A stretch of DNA of 64,000 bases from Bos javanicus (Eukaryota; Chordata; Mammalia; Artiodactyla; Bovidae), in assembly GCF_032452875.1 (NCBI RefSeq), contig NW_026894288.1, positions 1 through 64,000 of the forward strand, written 5' to 3'. The position numbers were made by a program, and so were the translations under genes. Below, piece after piece: positions 55,620 through 64,000 of this stretch. A model generated the notes under the pieces. The model worked only from the letters and a program-made list of their open reading frames with translations. It was not told the origin of the DNA and ran no database searches. Each line of letters opens with the position of its first letter. Position 1 is the first letter of the stretch.

Positions 55620-55754
55620 ACTGATCACGTGCCTGTCATGCAGTGATCAGGTGACTGAGAGGCGCTGATCATGTGACTGCTCATGTGCTGATCAGGTAGC
55701 TCTCCTGCACGGATGATGTGCCTCAGCAGGCAAGAATCAAGCAGCTGAGCAGGC
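55620..55754 (+). repeat. Core 74
   Basis: Reference-like; the first lead-in X' has an extra base (GCTGAATCCCG). Next core 984 bp on. Confidence 0.95.
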
Positions 55755-56582
55755 ATGAATCCTGCGGCCCAGCTGGCGATTATCAGGCAGCTGAGCAGGC
55801 GTGAATCCTGCGGCCCAGCTGGCGGTTATCAGGCAGCTGAGCAGGCGTGAATCCTGCGGCCCAGCTGGCGGTTATCAGGCAGCTGAGCAGGCGTGAATCC
55901 TGCGGCCCAGCTGGCGGTTATCAGGCAGCTGAGCAGGCGTGAATCCTGCGGCCCAGCTGGCGGTTATCAGGCAGCTGAGCAGGCGTGAATCCTGCGGCCC
56001 AGCTGGCGGTTATCAGGCAGCTGAGCAGGCGTGAATCCTGCGGCCCAGCTGGCGGTTATCAGGCAGCTGAGCAGGCGTGAATCCTGCGGCCCAGCTGGCG
56101 GTTATCAGGCAGCTGAGCAGGCGTGAATCCTGCGGCCCAGCTGGCGGTTATCAGGCAGCTGAGCAGGCGTGAATCCTGCGGCCCAGCTGGCGGTTATCAG
56201 GCAGCTGAGCAGGCGGAATCCTGCGGCCCAGCTGGCGGTTATCAGGCAGCTGAGCAGGCGTGAATCCTGCGGCCCAGCTGGCGGTTATCAGGCAGCTGAG
56301 CAGGCGTGAATCCTGCGGCCCAGCTGGCGGTTATCAGGCAGCTGAGCAGGCGTGAATCCTGCGGCCCAGCTGGCGGTGATCAGGCAGCTGAGCAGGCGTG
56401 AATCCTGCGGCCCAGCTGGCGGTGATCAGGCAGCTGAGCAGGCGTGAATCCTGCGGCCCAGCTGGCGGTGATCAGGCAGCTGAGCAGGCGTGAATCCTGC
56501 GGCCCAGCTGGCGGTTATCATGCAGCTGAGCAGGCGCTGAATCCTGCGGCCCAGCTGGCGGTTATCAGGCAGCTGAGCAGGC
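55755..56582 (+). repeat. Run of 18 dimers ending in GATC-restored units
   Basis: The run is 828 bp, 18 x 46, although one unit is a base short (GCGGAATCC near 56,213) and one a base long (GCGCTGAATCC near 56,533). Three successive GGTGATCAGG units lie at about 56,376-56,475. Confidence 0.9.
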
Positions 56583-56603
56583 GTGATCCCGCACTCAGCA
56601 GGC

Positions 56604-56738
56604 ACTGATCACGTGCCTGTCAGGCAGTGATCAGGCGACTGAGAGGCGCTGATCCTGTGACTGCTCATGTGCTGATCAGGTAGCTCTCCTGCACGGATCC
56701 TGCGCCTCAGCTGGCAAGTATCAGGCAGCTGAGCAGGC
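56604..56738 (+). repeat. Core 75, divergent
   Basis: Full length but altered: TGTCAGGCAG, CAGGCGACTG, GATCCTGTGAC (third TGATCA lost), GGATCCTGCGCC and CAGCTGGCAAGTATCAGG. GGATCC is created. The next dimer is GTGAATCC with GGTTATC. Marks the start of the distal domain. Confidence 0.92.
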
Positions 56739-56868
56739 GTGAATCCTGCGGCCCAGCTGGCGGTTATCAGGCAGCTGAGCAGGCGTGAATCCTGCGGCCC
56801 AGCTGGCGGTTATCAGGCAGCTGAGCAGGCGTGAATCCTGCGGCCCAGCTGGCGGTTATCAGGCAGCT

Positions 56869-57061
56869 GAGCGGGCGCTGAACCCCGCGCCCCAGCAGGC
56901 ACTTATCAGGCAGCTGAGCGGGCGCTGAATCCCGCGCCTCAGCAGGCGCTTATCAGGCAGCTGAGCAGGCGTGAATCCAGCGCCACAGCAGGCGGTTATC
57001 AGGCAGCTGAGCAGGCGTGAATCATGCGGCCCAGCTGGCAGGAATCAGGCAGCTGAGCAGG
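56869..57061 (+). repeat. Lead-in monomers without a core
   Basis: A chain of X'/Y' monomers (GCTGAACCCCGCGCC, ACTTATC, GCTGAATCCCGCGCC, GCTTATC, GAATCCAGCGCC, then AGGAATCAGGC) resembles a core lead-in and exit but has no m1-m5. It may be a site where a core was deleted or an older intermediate between dimers and cores. Confidence 0.7.
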
Positions 57062-57269
57062 CATGAATCCTGCGGCCCAGCTGGCGATTATCAGGCAGCT
57101 GAGCAGGCGTGAATCCTGCGGCCCAGCTGGCGGTTATCAGGCAGCTGAGCAGGCGTGAATCCTGCGGCCCAGCTGGCGGTTATCAGGCAGCTGAGCAGGC
57201 GTGAATCCTGCGGCCCAGCTGGCGCTTATCAGGCAGCTGAGCAGGCGCTGATCCCGCTCCTCAGCAGGC

Positions 57270-57404
57270 ACTGATCACGTGCCTGTCATGCAGTGATCAG
57301 GTGACTGAGAGGCGCTGATCATGTGACTGCTCATGTGCTGATCAGGTAGCTCTCCTGCACGGATCATGTGCCTCAGCAGGCAAGAATCAAGCAGCTGAGC
57401 AGGC
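57270..57404 (+). repeat. Core 76
   Basis: m4 GTAGCT, m5 GGATCATG. The lead-in reads GATCCCGCTCCTC, as at 22,073. Next core 802 bp on. Confidence 0.95.
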
Positions 57405-58071
57405 ATGAATCCTGCGGCCCAGCTGGCGATTATCAGGCAGCTGAGCAGGCGTGAATCCTGCGGCCCAGCTGGCGGTTATCAGGCAGCTGAGCAGGCGTGA
57501 ATCCTGCGGCCCAGCTGGCGGTTATCAGGCAGCTGAGCAGGCGTGAATCCTGCGGCCCAGCTGGCGGTTATCAGGCAGCTGAGCAGGCGTGAATCCTGCG
57601 GCCCAGCTGGCGGTTATCAGGCAGCTGAGCAGGCGTGAATCCTGCGGCCCAGCTGGCGGTTATCAGGCAGCTGAGCGGGCGTGAATCCTGCGGCCCAGCT
57701 GGCGGTTATCAGGCAGCTGAGCGGGCGTGAATCCTGCGGCCCAGCTGGCGGTTATCAGGCAGCTGAGCGGGCGTGAATCCTGCGTCCCAGCTGGCGGTTA
57801 TCAGGCAGCTGAGCGGGCGTGAATCCTGCGGCCCAGCTGGCGGTTATCAGGCAGCTGAGCGGGCGTGAATCCTGTGGCCCAGCTGGCGGTTATCAGGCAG
57901 CTGAGCGGGCGTGAATCCTGCGGCCCAGCTGGCGGTTATCAGGCAGCTGAGCGGGCGTGAATCCTGCGGCCCAGCTGGCGGTTATCAGGCAGCTGAGCGG
58001 GCGCTGATCCCGCACCTCAGCAGGCACTTATCAGGCAGCTGAGCAGGCGCTGATCCCGCACCTCAGCAGGC

Positions 58072-58206
58072 ACTGATCACGTGCCTGTCATGCAGTGATC
58101 AGGTGACTGAGAGGCGCTGATCATGTGACTGCTCATGTGCTGATCAGGTAGCTCTCCTGCACGGATGATGTGCCTCAGCAGGCAAGAATCAAGCAGCTGA
58201 GCAGGC
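58072..58206 (+). repeat. Core 77
   Basis: m5 GGATGATG. Next dimer GTGAATCC with GATTATC. Next core 342 bp on. Confidence 0.95.
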
Positions 58207-58413
58207 GTGAATCCTGCGGCCCAGCTGGCGATTATCAGGCAGCTGAGCAGGCGTGAATCCTGCGGCCCAGCTGGCGGTTATCAGGCAGCTGAGCAGGCGT
58301 GAATCCTGCGGCCCAGCTGGCGGTTATCAGGCAGCTGAGCAGGCGTGAATCCTGCGGCCCAGCTGGCGGTTATCAGGCAGCTGAGCAGGCGTGAATCCTG
58401 CGGCCCAGCTGGC

Positions 58414-58548
58414 ACTGATCACGTGCCTGTCATGCAGTGATCAGGTGACTGAGAGGCGCTGATCATGTGACTGCTCATGTGCTGATCAGGTAGCTCTCCT
58501 GCACGGATCATGTGCCTCAGCTGGCTTGTATCATGCAGCTGAGCAGGC
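58414..58548 (+). repeat. Core 78, no lead-in
   Basis: An X monomer runs straight into m1 (CAGCTGGCACTGATCACG) without X' or Y'. m6 is altered to CTTGTATCATGCAGC. m5 GGATCATG. Next core 1,171 bp on. Confidence 0.93.
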
Positions 58549-59204
58549 GTGAATCCTGCGGCCCAGCTGGCGGTTATCAGGCAGCTGAGCAGGCGTGAAT
58601 CCTGCGGCCCAGCTGGCGGTTATCAGGCAGCTGAGCAGGCGTGAATCCTGCGGCCCAGCTGGCGGTTATCAGGCAGCTGAGCAGGCGTGAATCCTGCGGC
58701 CCAGCTGGCGGTTATCAGGCAGCTGAGCAGGCGTGAATCCTGCGGCCCAGCTGGCGGTTATCAGGCAGCTGAGCAGGCGTGAATCCTGCGGCCCAGCTGG
58801 CGGTTATCAGGCAGCTGAGCAGGCGTGAATCCTGCGGCCCAGCTGGCGGTTATCAGGCAGCTGAGCAGGCGTGAATCCCGCGCCTCAGCTGGCGCTTATC
58901 AGGCAGCTGAGCAGGCGCTGAATCCCGCGCCCCAGCTGGCGGTTATCAGGCAGCTGAGCAGGCGTGAATCCTGCGGCTCAGCAGGCGAGTATCAGGCAGC
59001 TGAGCAGGCGTGAATCCTGCGGCCCAGCTGGCGGTTATCAGGCAGCTGAGCAGGCGTGAATCCTGCGGCCCAGCTGGCGGTTATCAGGCAGCTGAGCAGG
59101 CGTGAATCCTGCGGCCCAGCTGGCGGTTATCAGGCAGCTGAGCAGGCGTGAATCCTGCGGCCCAGCTGGCGGTTATCAGGCAGCTGAGCAGGCGTGAATC
59201 CTGC

Positions 59205-59250
59205 GGCCCAGCAGGGTTATCAGGCAGCTGAGCAGGCGTGATCATCCTGC
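59205..59250 (+). repeat. Indel-bearing dimers
   Basis: CCCAGCAGGGTTATC has lost several bases and the next junction GCGTGATCATCCTGC has gained some. Together they shift the 46-bp register locally. Confidence 0.8.
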
Positions 59251-59584
59251 GGCCCAGCTGGCGGTTATCAGGCAGCTGAGCGGGCGTGAATCCCGCGGCC
59301 CAGCTGGCGGTTATCAGGCAGCTGAGCGGGCGTGAATCCCGCGGCCCAGCTGGCGGTTATCAGGCAGCTGAGCGGGCGTGAATCCTGCGGCCCAGCTGGC
59401 GGTTATCAGGCAGCTGAGCAGGCGTGAATCCTGCGGCCCAGCTGGCGGTTATCAGGCAGCTGAGCGGGCGAGAATCCAGCGCCCCAGCAGGCACTTATCA
59501 GGCAGCTGAGCGGGCGCTGATCCCGCACCTCAGCAGGCACTTATCAGGCAGCTGAGCGGGCGCTGATCCCGCACCTCAGCAGGC

Positions 59585-59719
59585 ACTGATCACGTGCCTG
59601 TCATGCAGTGATCAGGTGACTGAGAGGCGCTGATCATGTGACTGCTCATGTGCTGATCAGGTAGCTCTCCTGCACGGATCATGTGCCTCAGCAGGCAAGA
59701 ATCAAGCAGCTGAGCAGGC
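59585..59719 (+). repeat. Core 79
   Basis: m4 GTAGCT, m5 GGATCATG. The lead-in has three X' monomers, the first GAGAATCCAGCGCC. Next core 621 bp on. Confidence 0.94.
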
Positions 59720-59892
59720 ATGAATCCTGCGGCCCAGCTGGCGATTATCAGGCAGCTGAGCAGGCGTGAATCCTGCGGCCCAGCTGGCGGTTATCAGGCA
59801 GCTGAGCAGGCGTGAATCCTGCGGCCCAGCTGGCGGTTATCAGGCAGCTGAGCAGGCGTGAATCCTGCGGCCCAGCTGGCGATTATCAGGCA

Positions 59893-59970
59893 GCTGAGCA
59901 GGCGCTGAATCCTGCAGGCCCAGCTGGCGGTGATCAGGTGACTGAGCAGGCGCTGAATCATGCGGCCCAG
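59893..59970 (+). repeat. Rearranged dimers
   Basis: Units read GCTGAATCCTGCAGGCCC, GGTGATCAGGTGACTGAGC and GCTGAATCATGCGG. GATCAGGTGACTGAG is an m2-like fragment outside any core, which suggests exchange between core and dimer sequence. Confidence 0.8.
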
Positions 59971-60205
59971 CTGGCGGTTATCAGGCAGCTGAGCAGGCGT
60001 GAATCCTGCGGCCCAGCTGGCGGTTATCAGGCAGCTGAGCAGGCGTGAATCCTGCGGCCCAGCTGGCGGTTATCAGGCAGCTGAGCAGGCGTGAATCCTG
60101 CGGCCCAGCTGGCGGTTATCAGGCAGCTGAGCAGGCGTGAATCCTGCGGCCCAGCTGGCGGTTATCAGGCAGCTGAGCAGGCGCTGATCCCGCACCTCAG
60201 CAGGC

Positions 60206-60340
60206 ACTGATCACGTGCCTGTCATGCAGTGATCAGGTGACTGAGAGGCGCTGATCATGTGACTTCTCATGTGCTGATCAGCTAGCTCTCCTGCACGGAT
60301 GATGTGCCTCAGCTGGCTTTTATCAAGCAGCTGAGCAGGC
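60206..60340 (+). repeat. Core 80
   Basis: Changes: GTGACTTCTCATG, CAGCTAGCTC (GCTAGC created) and AGCTGGCTTTTATC at m5/m6. m5 GGATGATG. The next dimer has GGTTATC. Next core 893 bp on. Confidence 0.93.
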
Positions 60341-60599
60341 ATGAATCCTGCGGCCCAGCTGGCGGTTATCAGGCAGCTGAGCGGGCGTGAATCCTGCGGC
60401 CCAGCTGGCGGTTATCAGGCAGCTGAGCAGGCGTGAATCCTGCGGCCCAGCTGGCGGTTATCAGGCAGCTGAGCAGGCGTGAATCCTGCGGCCCAGCTGG
60501 CGGTTATCAGGCAGCTGAGCGGGCGTGAATCCTGCGGCCCAGCTGGCGGTTATCAGGCAGCTGAGCGGGCGTGAATCCTGCGGCCCAGCTGGCGGTTAT

Positions 60600-60790
60600 C
60601 AGGCAGCTGAGCTGGCGTGAATCCTGCGGCCCAGCTGGCGGTTTTCAGGCAGCTGAGCGGGCGTGAATCCTGCGGCCCAGCTGTCGGTTATCAGGCAGCT
60701 GAGCAGGCGTGAAGCCTCCCGCCCAGCTGGCGCTTATCAGGCAGCTGAGCAGGCGTGATCCCGCGGCTCAGCAGGCGGTTATCAGGCAGC
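60600..60790 (+). repeat. Degenerate dimers
   Basis: GAGCTGGCGTGAATCC, GGTTTTCAGG, CAGCTGTCGG, GTGAAGCCTCCCGCCC and GTGATCCCGCGGCTCAGC occur in quick succession. It resembles an eroded lead-in with no core after it. Confidence 0.75.
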
Positions 60791-61098
60791 TGAGCAGGCG
60801 TGAATCCTGCGGCCCAGCTGGCGGTTATCAGGCAGCTGAGCTGGCGTGAATCCTGCGGCTCAGCTGGCGGTTATCAGGCAGCTGAGCAGGCGTGAATCCT
60901 GCGGCCCAGCTGGCGGTTATCAGGCAGCTGAGCGGGCGTGAATCCTGCGGCCCAGCTGGCGGTTATCAGGCAGCTGAGCAGGCGTCAATCCTGCGGCCCA
61001 GCTGGCGGTTATCAGGCAGCTGAGCGGGCGCTGATCCCGCACCCCAGCAGGCACTTATCAGGCAGCTGAGCAGGCGCTGATCCCGCACCTCAGCAGGC

Positions 61099-61233
61099 AC
61101 TGATCACGTGCCTGTCATGCAGTGATCAGGTGACTGAGAGGCGCTGATCATGTGACTGCTCATGTGCTGATCAGGTAGCTCTCCTGCACGGATGATGTGC
61201 CTCAGCAGGCAAGAATCAAGCAGCTGAGCAGGC
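61099..61233 (+). repeat. Core 81
   Basis: Reference-like, m5 GGATGATG. Followed by a long array with private indels near 61,510 (GGCGACCTGCGG) and 61,829 (GGCGACGGAATCC). Next core 1,168 bp on. Confidence 0.95.
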
Positions 61234-62266
61234 ATGAATCCTGCGGCCCAGCTGGCGATTATCAGGCAGCTGAGCAGGCGTGAATCCTGCGGCCCAGCTG
61301 GCGGTTATCAGGCAGCTGAGCAGGCGTGAATCCTGCGGCCCAGCTGGCGGTTATCAGGCAGCTGAGCAGGCGTGAATCCTGCAGCCCAGCTGGCGGTTAT
61401 CAGGCAGCTGAGCAGGCGTGAATCCTGCGGCCCAGCTGGCGGTTAACAGGCAGCTGAGCAGGCGTGAATCCTGCGGCCCAGCTGGCGGTTATCAGGCAGC
61501 TGAGCAGGCGACCTGCGGCCCAGCTGGCGGTTATCAGGCAGCTGAGCAGGCGTGAATCCTGCGGCCCAGCTGGCGGTTATCAGGCAGCTGAGCAGGCGTG
61601 AATCCTGCGGCCCAGCTGGCGGTTATCAGGCAGCTGAGCAGGCGTGAATCCTGCGGCCCAGCTGGCGGTTATCAGGCAGCTGAGCAGGCGTGAATCCTGC
61701 GGCCCAGCTGGCGGTTATCAGGCAGCTGAGCAGGCGTGAATCCTGCGGCCCAGCTGGCGGTTATCAGGCAGCTGAGCAGGCGCTGAATCCTGCGGCCCAG
61801 CTGGCGGTTATCAGGCAGCTGAGCAGGCGACGGAATCCTGCGGCCCAGCTGGCGGTTATCAGGCAGCTGAGCAGGCGGAATCCTGCGGCCCAGCTGGCGG
61901 TTATCAGGCAGCTGAGCAGGCATGAATCCTGCGGCCCAGCTGGCGGTTATCAGGCAGCTGAGCAGGCGTGAATCCTGCGGCCCAGCTGGCGGTTATCAGG
62001 CAGCTGAGCAGGCGTGAATCCTGCGGCCCAGCTGGCGGTTATCAGGCAGCTGAGCAGGCGTGTATCCTGCGGCCCAGCTGGCTGTTATCAGGCAGCTGAG
62101 CAGGCGTGAATCCTGCGGCCCAGCTGGCGGTTATCAGGCAGCTGAGCAGGCGTGAATCCTGCGGCCCAGCTGGCGATTATCAGGCAGCTGATCAGGCGTG
62201 AATCCTGCACCTCAGCAGGCACTTATCAGGCAGCTGAGCAGGCGCTAATCCCGCACCTCAGCAGGC

Positions 62267-62401
62267 ACTGATTACGTGCCTGTCATGCAGTGATCAGGTG
62301 ACTGAGAGGCGCTGATCATGTGACTGCTCATGTGCTGATCAGGTAGCTCTCCTGCACGGATCATGTGCCTCAGCAGGCTAGTATCAAGCAGCTGAGCAGG
62401 C
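62267..62401 (+). repeat. Core 82, TACGTG type
   Basis: m1 CTGATTACGTG, fourth copy of this lineage and far from the others. m6 is CTAGTATCAAGC. m5 GGATCATG. Next core 618 bp on. Confidence 0.94.
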
Positions 62402-62884
62402 ATGAATCCTGCGGCCCAGCTGGCGATTATCAGGCAGCTGAGCAGGCGTGAATCCTGCGGCCCAGCTGGCGGTTATCAGGCAGCTGAGCAGGCGTGAATC
62501 CTGCGGCCCAGCTGGCGGTTATCAGGCAGCTGAGCAGGCGTGAATCCTGCGGCCCAGCTGGCGGTTATCAGGCAGCTGAGCAGGCGTGAATCCTGCGGCC
62601 CAGCTGGCGGTTATCAGGCAGCTGAGCAGGCGTGAATCCTGCGGCCCAGCTGGCGGTTATCAGGCAGCTGAGCGGGCGTGAATCCTGCGGCCCAGCTGGC
62701 GGTTATCAGGCAGCTGAGCAGGCGTGAATCCTGCGGCCCAGCTGGCGGTTATCAGGCAGCTGAGCGGGCGTGAATCCTGCGGCCCAGCTGGCGGTTATCA
62801 GGCAGCTGAGCGGGCGTGAATCCTGCACCTCAGCAGGCACTTATCAGGCAGCTGAGCAGGCGCTGATCCCGCACCTCAGCAGGC

Positions 62885-63019
62885 ACTGATCACGTGCCTG
62901 TCATGCAGTGATCAGGTGACTGAGAGGCGCTGATCATGTGACTGCTCATGTGCTGATCAGGGAGCTCTCCTGCACGGATCATGTGCCTCAGCAGGCAAGA
63001 ATCAAGCAGCTGAGCAGGC
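62885..63019 (+). repeat. Core 83
   Basis: m4 reads CAGGGAGCTC. m5 GGATCATG. The following dimers carry GCGCAGC, GTGAAACC and later GAATATC, CTGCTGCCC and GGATATC changes up to about 63,230. Next core 893 bp on. Confidence 0.94.
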
Positions 63020-63777
63020 ATGAATCCTGCGGCGCAGCTGGCGATTATCAGGCAGCTGAGCAGGCGTGAAACCTGCGGCCCAGCTGGCGGTTATCAGGCA
63101 GCTGAGCAGGCGTGAATCCTGCGGCCCAGCTGGCGGTTATCAGGCCGCTGAGCAGGCGTGAGTCCTGCGGCCCAGCTGGCGAATATCAGGCAGCTGAGCA
63201 GGCGTGAATCCTGCTGCCCAGCTGGCGGATATCAGGCAGCTGAGCAGGCGTGAATCCTGCGGCCCAGCTGGCGGTTATCAGGCAGCTGAGCAGGCGTGAA
63301 TCCTGCGGCCCAGCTGGCGGTTATCAGGCAGCTGAGCAGGCGTGAATCCTGCAGCCCAGCTGGCGGTTATCAGGCAGCTGAGCAGGCGTGAATCCTGCGG
63401 CCCAGCTGGCGGTTATCAGGCAGCTGAGCAGGCGTGAATCCTGCGGCCCAGCTGGCGGTTATCAGGCAGCTGAGCAGGCGAGAATCCTGCGGCCCAGCTG
63501 GCGGTTATCAGGCAGCTGAGCAGGCTGAATCCTGCGGCCCAGCTGGCGGTTATCAGGCAGCTGAGCGGGCGTGAATCCTGCGGCCCAGCTGGCGGTTATC
63601 AGGCAGCTGAGCGGGCGTGAATCCTGCGGCCCAGCTGGCGGTTATCAGGCAGCTGAGCAGGCGTGAATCCTGCGGCCCAGCTGGCGGTTATCAGGCAGCT
63701 GAGCAGGCGCTGATCCCGCACCCCAGCAGGCACTTATCAGGCAGCTGAGCAGGCGCTGATCCCGCACCTCAGCAGGC

Positions 63778-63912
63778 ACTGATCACGTGCCTGTCATGCA
63801 GTGATCAGGTGACAGAGAGGCGCTGATCATGTGACTGCTCATGTGCTGATCAGGTAGCTCTCCTGCATGGATGATGTGCCTCAGCAGGCAAGAATCAAGC
63901 AGCTGAGCAGGC
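63778..63912 (+). repeat. Core 84, GACAGAG lineage
   Basis: m2 GTGACAGAG; m4/m5 CTGCATGGATG (CpG to CpA). The next dimer has GGTTATC. Only two dimers follow before the window ends. Confidence 0.94.
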
Positions 63913-64000
63913 ATGAATCCTGCGGCCCAGCTGGCGGTTATCAGGCAGCTGAGCAGGCGTGAATCCTGCGGCCCAGCTGGCGGTTATCAGGCAGCTGAGC

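Larger units (their letters stand above)
39200..56603 (+). repeat. Right domain: regular super-repeats
   Basis: The junction reverts to GCGTGAA in internal dimers. GCGGGC dimers return, and lead-ins are again mostly X'-Y'-X'. Core spacing follows a repeated programme: 342, 795, 432, 938, 709 / 1170, 432, 940 / 342, 756, 526, 434, 940 / 342, 802, 434, 1262 / 342, 801, 434, 802, 710 / 341, 802, 435, 984. This is the most homogeneous part of the window. No gene is present. Confidence 0.9.
54042..56603 (+). repeat. Super-repeat D, 2,562 bp
   Basis: Spacing 341, 802, 435, 984. GTTGCT core, TGCGACCC near 54,665, GATCGGGC near 54,786, GACAGAG core with ATCATGCGG but no GCATCTG. Ends at the divergent core of the distal domain. 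Confidence 0.88.
1..64000 (+). repeat. Higher-order satellite array filling the whole window
   Basis: Every line of the window is built from related monomers of about 23 bp, mostly as 46-bp dimers, broken at intervals by a 135-bp divergent core. All copies lie in the same orientation. I saw no unique stretch, transposon, poly-A tract, simple microsatellite or telomere motif. The first and last bases fall inside repeat units, so the array continues on both sides. The consensus dimer is about 65% G+C (30 of 46) and carries three CpG sites. The family is not one I recognise. A eukaryotic host is inferred from size and organisation only. No function is claimed. Confidence 0.98.
56604..64000 (+). 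repeat. Distal domain: looser, more degenerate array
   Basis: Core spacings (666, 802, 342, 1171, 621, 893, 1168, 618, 893) no longer follow the programme seen to the left. Private indels and unusual monomers accumulate: 56,869-57,061; 59,209-59,250; 59,893-59,970; 60,600-60,780; 61,505-61,520; 61,825-61,880; 63,069-63,230. Several cores have altered last monomers, such as AGCTGGC in place of AGCAGGC at 56.7, 58.5 and 60.3 kb. This could be the approach to the array edge, but the window ends before any unique sequence. Confidence 0.75.

Noticed and set aside
1..64000. CRISPR array
   Set aside because: Units are contiguous with no unique spacers between them, copy number is far too high, and there are no cas genes or leader.
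1..64000. Iterons or a bacterial replication origin
   Set aside because: Iteron arrays span a few hundred bases beside a rep gene. Here the repeat runs 64 kb with no gene, and there is no DnaA box cluster or AT-rich unwinding region.
1..64000. Alpha satellite or another CENP-B-box satellite
   Set aside because: Unit length (23/46 bp) and G+C content do not fit, and I see no match to the CENP-B box. A centromeric role is neither shown nor excluded.
1..64000. Telomeric repeat or G-quadruplex array
   Set aside because: No TTAGGG-type tracts, and runs of three or more G are limited to variants such as GCGGGC, too sparse for a regular quadruplex pattern.

Overview
The window is satellite DNA from end to end. 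I find no gene, RNA gene, transposon or unique sequence in its 64,000 bases. It starts and stops inside repeat units, so the array extends past both edges. The size, tandem order, high G+C and lack of coding or bacterial features point to a eukaryotic chromosome, possibly a vertebrate one (centromeric, subtelomeric or microchromosome heterochromatin). I do not recognise the repeat family and cannot name the species.

The structure is nested. (1) The founding unit is a monomer of about 23 bp with ATC at positions 5-7, GC near 10-11, AGC at 17-19 and GGC at 21-23. (2) Two diverged monomers, X and Y, make a 46-bp dimer, with roughly 1,000 copies here. (3) Runs of 46-mers are interrupted by a conserved divergent core of about 135 bp made of six further-diverged monomers, with four TGATCA sites and two dyads. 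I count 84 recognisable cores plus one wrecked remnant. (4) Core-to-core distances fall into a few classes (342, 434, 618, 664, 710, 802, 940, 985, 1170 bp and others). Nearly all are 23n-3 with n odd. They recur in the same order, exposing larger repeats of about 1.5, 2.6-3.1, 4.97 and 6.74 kb.

Layout: 1-15.2 kb has GCGTGAA-type dimers, many GCGGGC-type dimers and a 4.97-kb duplication. From 15.2 to 39.2 kb is a central domain rich in GCATGAA dimers (loss of one CpG), almost without GCGGGC dimers, with its own pre-core junctions and several damaged cores. From 39.2 to 56.6 kb is the most regular part: GCGTGAA dimers, GCGGGC returning, and four successive 2.6-3.1-kb super-repeats. From 56.6 to 64 kb the ordering is looser, with more indels and odd monomers, which could be the approach to an array edge.

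All units point the same way. Open reading frames are short artefacts of repeat register: 46 is not a multiple of 3, so every frame soon meets a stop.
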